A stretch of DNA of 8,515 nt from positions 1 to 8,515 of the forward strand of contig CALPPA020000068.1 in NCBI GenBank assembly GCA_943325355.2, read 5' to 3'. The notes below the pieces were generated by a model. That model searched no databases. It worked only from the letters and a program-made list of their open reading frames with translations, and was not told where the DNA came from. Source of the stretch: Klebsiella pneumoniae (lineage in GTDB: Bacteria > Bacteroidota > Bacteroidia > Flavobacteriales > Flavobacteriaceae). Positions 6,381 through 8,515 of the stretch are shown here, in pieces (within the stretch, counting starts at the first letter, position 1; each line of letters opens with the position of its first letter). A program made the translations under genes and the position numbers.

Positions 6381-7304
6381 TTGAGAACTAAGATAAAAAA
6401 TGCTTTTTCGTCTAAGATTAACGCCATTGGATTGCCCATTCTGGCTTTATGTTGGGTCAGTTTTTTTTGGGGAACTACTTGGCTTGCCTCAAAAGAAGGC
6501 GTTAAACATATGCCTGCTTTGCAACTTGCTGGAATTAGACAATTGATAGGAGGTTTTCTTTATGTTTGTTTCTTTTTATATAAAAAAACGCCTTGGCCTA
6601 AGGGAAAACAATGGAAAGCAATACTCATTCTAAGCATTCTTAATTTTGTTTTGAGTAATGGGCTAAGCACTTGGGGCGTGAAATATATTAGTAGTGGATT
6701 GGGTGCCATTATTGGTGCTATATTTCCTTTGTGGATTGTATTAATCACCGTTCTCAGAGGGGAAAGAATCGCTCGATTATCGATTCTGGGATTAGTTGTT
6801 AGTTTTGGGGGCGTTTGTGTTATTTTCTACGACCATCTAGCTGATTTTATAAAACCCGACTTTAGATTTGGAATTTTCTTATCTTTGTTTTCCACTGTAA
6901 CTTGGGCTTATGGAACTTTGTACACTAGAAAAAAAGCAGCCAGTTTTAATCCTTATTTTAGTTTAGGATTGCAAATGGTGATTTCAAGTACTATTCTTTT
7001 AGCCATTACAGGCGCAACAGGAACTGGCGTTAGCATCACTGCTATTCCGGCAAATTCGTGGTGGGCAATTGGGTATTTAACAATTATTGGATCAGTATTG
7101 ACTTTTATTGCTTTTATTTATGCGCTACAAAATTTACCGGCTCATATTAGTAGTGTTTATGCTTATATTAATCCTATCGTTGCGGTATTATTAGGTGCCT
7201 TGATTTTTGGAGAACCACTCACATTCGCAATTGCAATAGGTGGTGGAATCACTTTGTGTGGCTTGTATTTGGTCAATTATTCCATAAGGAAAGCTCGTAT
7301 TTAA
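6381..7304 (+). CDS. EamA/DMT superfamily permease
   Basis: This 307-residue integral membrane protein has about ten hydrophobic segments arranged as two EamA repeats (about 17-147 and 164-298). Diagnostic features are WGTTWLASKEG after the first helix, GLGAIIGAIFPLWIVLI in the first repeat, and SSVYAYINPIVAVLLGALIFGEPLT in the second, the usual EamA signature. Members of this drug/metabolite transporter superfamily often export amino acids or other small metabolites; the substrate here is unknown. The start is set by context: the SDR stop TAA is at 6378-6380 in the same frame, so TTG at 6381 is the earliest possible codon, and the next in-frame ATG lies beyond the first transmembrane helix. 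TTG starting immediately after the upstream stop implies translational coupling with the SDR gene. Confidence 0.9.
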   Translation: MRTKIKNAFSSKINAIGLPILALCWVSFFWGTTWLASKEGVKHMPALQLAGIRQLIGGFLYVCFFLYKKTPWPKGKQWKAILILSILNFVLSNGLSTWGVKYISSGLGAIIGAIFPLWIVLITVLRGERIARLSILGLVVSFGGVCVIFYDHLADFIKPDFRFGIFLSLFSTVTWAYGTLYTRKKAASFNPYFSLGLQMVISSTILLAITGATGTGVSITAIPANSWWAIGYLTIIGSVLTFIAFIYALQNLPAHISSVYAYINPIVAVLLGALIFGEPLTFAIAIGGGITLCGLYLVNYSIRKARI

Positions 7305-7334
7305 TTCTATTATAAACCAATTAATTTATATGTT

Positions 7335-8515
7335 ATGAAAATCAAAAAAAGTGTTTTAGTTCCGGTCCTTTTCTCCTTCTTTGCTATTTATGCTCAAGAA
7401 AAGAAAAACAGTGTGGTTCCAAATGAAAATTTGATAGCCGAGAACATTGCCGAAATCCCCAAAGAACTCGCAAATCAGGTAAAAAAATACTCGGAAGCTC
7501 GTGCCGCGTCTTTAGCTGAAATTCATCCAACAAAAAACGAAATTATTATAAATACTCGTTTTGGTTCAACTGCACAATTACATCGCATCGCCCAACCAAT
7601 GGGCGCTCGAACACAAATCACCTTTTTTGACGAGCCTGTGAGTGGCGCATCGTATGAACCGGTTAAAGGTGAATATCTTATTTATTCTAAAGATGTTGGT
7701 GGTAATGAATTTGGACAATTGTACAAACTCAATTTAAAATCACTTCAATCTACTCTGCTAACAGATGGTGGTCGCTCTCAAAATGGAGGGGCAACTTGGC
7801 GAAAAGATGGAAAAGGATTCTATTATTCTTCTACCAAAAGAAATGGCGGAGACCGAGACATTTATTATATGGATCCCCTTAATCCAAAATCTGACAAACT
7901 AATTCTGCAAGTAAAAGGAGGCGGATGGGGAATATCAGACATTTCAGATGATGGAAAAAAACTATTAGTTTCTGAGTATATTTCGGCTAATGAATCGCAT
8001 ATTTGGTTATTAGAAACAGAATCTGGTAAATTATCTGAAGTTACCGACAGAAAATCAAAAGGTATTATTCAAGCAGGCGCTTTGTTTTCGGATAAAAAGG
8101 ATGAAATTTGGTTTGTTTCTGACAAAGACGATGAATTTCAGCGTCTCGCCACAATGAATATAGCAACTAAAAAAGTAAGTTATCACACTTCAAAAATTCC
8201 TTGGAATGTTGAAAACGGCAATTTATCCGAAGACAAAAAATCATTTGTTTTTATAACAAATGAAGCGGGAGTCAACAAAATGTATTTGATGAATACCAAC
8301 GACAAATCATATACTGCAGTCAAAAATATTCCAATTGGATTGATTGGAGGTGCTAGTTTCACTAAGGACAATCAGAGCATTTTCTTCACACAATCAACAG
8401 CACAAACAGCATCAGATATTTATAAACTCAGCATAAAAACTGGAGTAATCGAACGCTGGACTGAAAGCGAATTGGGCGAAATGCAACAATCGGATATGGC
8501 ATTGCCAAAATTCAT
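7335..8515 (+). CDS. Exported S9 family (prolyl oligopeptidase-type) peptidase, beta-propeller part, 3' truncated by the window edge
   Basis: The frame is open from ATG at 7335 to the window end, giving 393 residues with no stop. Residues 1-20 form a signal peptide ending AIYA, cut before Gln21, so the protein is exported. The rest is a TolB/PD40-type beta-propeller made of repeated S-x-D-x-K blades, for example RKDGKGFYYSSTKRNG (156-171), SDDGKKLLVS (214-223), SDKKDEIWFVSDK (262-274), SEDKKSFVFIT (298-308) and TKDNQSIFFTQS (353-364). Family phrases such as GARTQITFFDEPVS, KDVGGNEFGQLY and TDGGRSQNGG match, from memory, Bacteroidota S9 peptidases. The alpha/beta-hydrolase domain with the catalytic Ser-Asp-His would lie downstream and is not visible, so activity cannot be confirmed. 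An upstream ATG at 7330 is followed by an immediate stop in its own frame. The gene lies 30 bp after the permease and may be cotranscribed with it. Confidence 0.85.
   Translation, partial: MKIKKSVLVPVLFSFFAIYAQEKKNSVVPNENLIAENIAEIPKELANQVKKYSEARAASLAEIHPTKNEIIINTRFGSTAQLHRIAQPMGARTQITFFDEPVSGASYEPVKGEYLIYSKDVGGNEFGQLYKLNLKSLQSTLLTDGGRSQNGGATWRKDGKGFYYSSTKRNGGDRDIYYMDPLNPKSDKLILQVKGGGWGISDISDDGKKLLVSEYISANESHIWLLETESGKLSEVTDRKSKGIIQAGALFSDKKDEIWFVSDKDDEFQRLATMNIATKKVSYHTSKIPWNVENGNLSEDKKSFVFITNEAGVNKMYLMNTNDKSYTAVKNIPIGLIGGASFTKDNQSIFFTQSTAQTASDIYKLSIKTGVIERWTESELGEMQQSDMALPKF

Noticed and set aside
8183..8371. Minus-strand 62-codon reading frame near the right end
   Set aside because: It lies wholly inside the S9 peptidase gene in antisense and shows no independent coding features.

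Overview
The window looks like chromosomal DNA from a Flavobacterium-like member of the Bacteroidota. It is AT-rich, its genes start in A-rich leaders without clear Shine-Dalgarno sequences, and its exported proteins carry short signal peptides ending just before Gln (AIYA|QE, AFC|QD). The one recognisable promoter fits the Bacteroidota -7 pattern TAnnTTTG. Most products belong to families common in Flavobacteriaceae. This is inferred from sequence character and recalled family patterns, not from a search.

Layout. 1-512: 3' end of a DUF389-type protein, cut by the window edge. 545-1090: YfiT/BstA-type DinB-fold protein. 1104-1194: a compact, nested inverted-repeat element. 1240-1590: small four-cysteine zinc-ribbon protein. 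1608-4010: 800-residue membrane-anchored M28 metallopeptidase, probably cotranscribed with the preceding gene. 3996-4097: a decayed copy of the first ~30 codons of the downstream SDR gene. 4096-5370, minus strand: exported amidohydrolase, the only reverse-strand gene. 5562-6380: intact atypical SDR protein of the YeeZ-like type. 6381-7304: EamA/DMT-type permease abutting the SDR gene. 7335 to the window end: exported S9-family peptidase, propeller part only.

How the genes work together. Three products point to peptide or small-molecule processing in the envelope: the M28 peptidase, the amidohydrolase (its subgroup includes Xaa-Pro dipeptidase-like enzymes) and the S9 peptidase. A shared pathway is not shown by the sequence. 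The SDR and permease genes are almost certainly cotranscribed.

The most informative signal is historical. The last codons and stop of the M28 gene lie inside a fragment that matches the start of the SDR gene 1.57 kb downstream (60 of 70 bases identical). This implies an ancestral M28-SDR arrangement in which the M28 stop overlapped the SDR start, later split by arrival of the reverse-strand amidohydrolase. The second notable signal is the nested palindrome at 1104-1194, which could fold as a three-way junction and resembles a miniature mobile or REP-like repeat. I found no CRISPR array, RNA gene, intact insertion sequence, defence island or clearly novel multi-gene system. No stretch longer than 300 bases lacks a gene.
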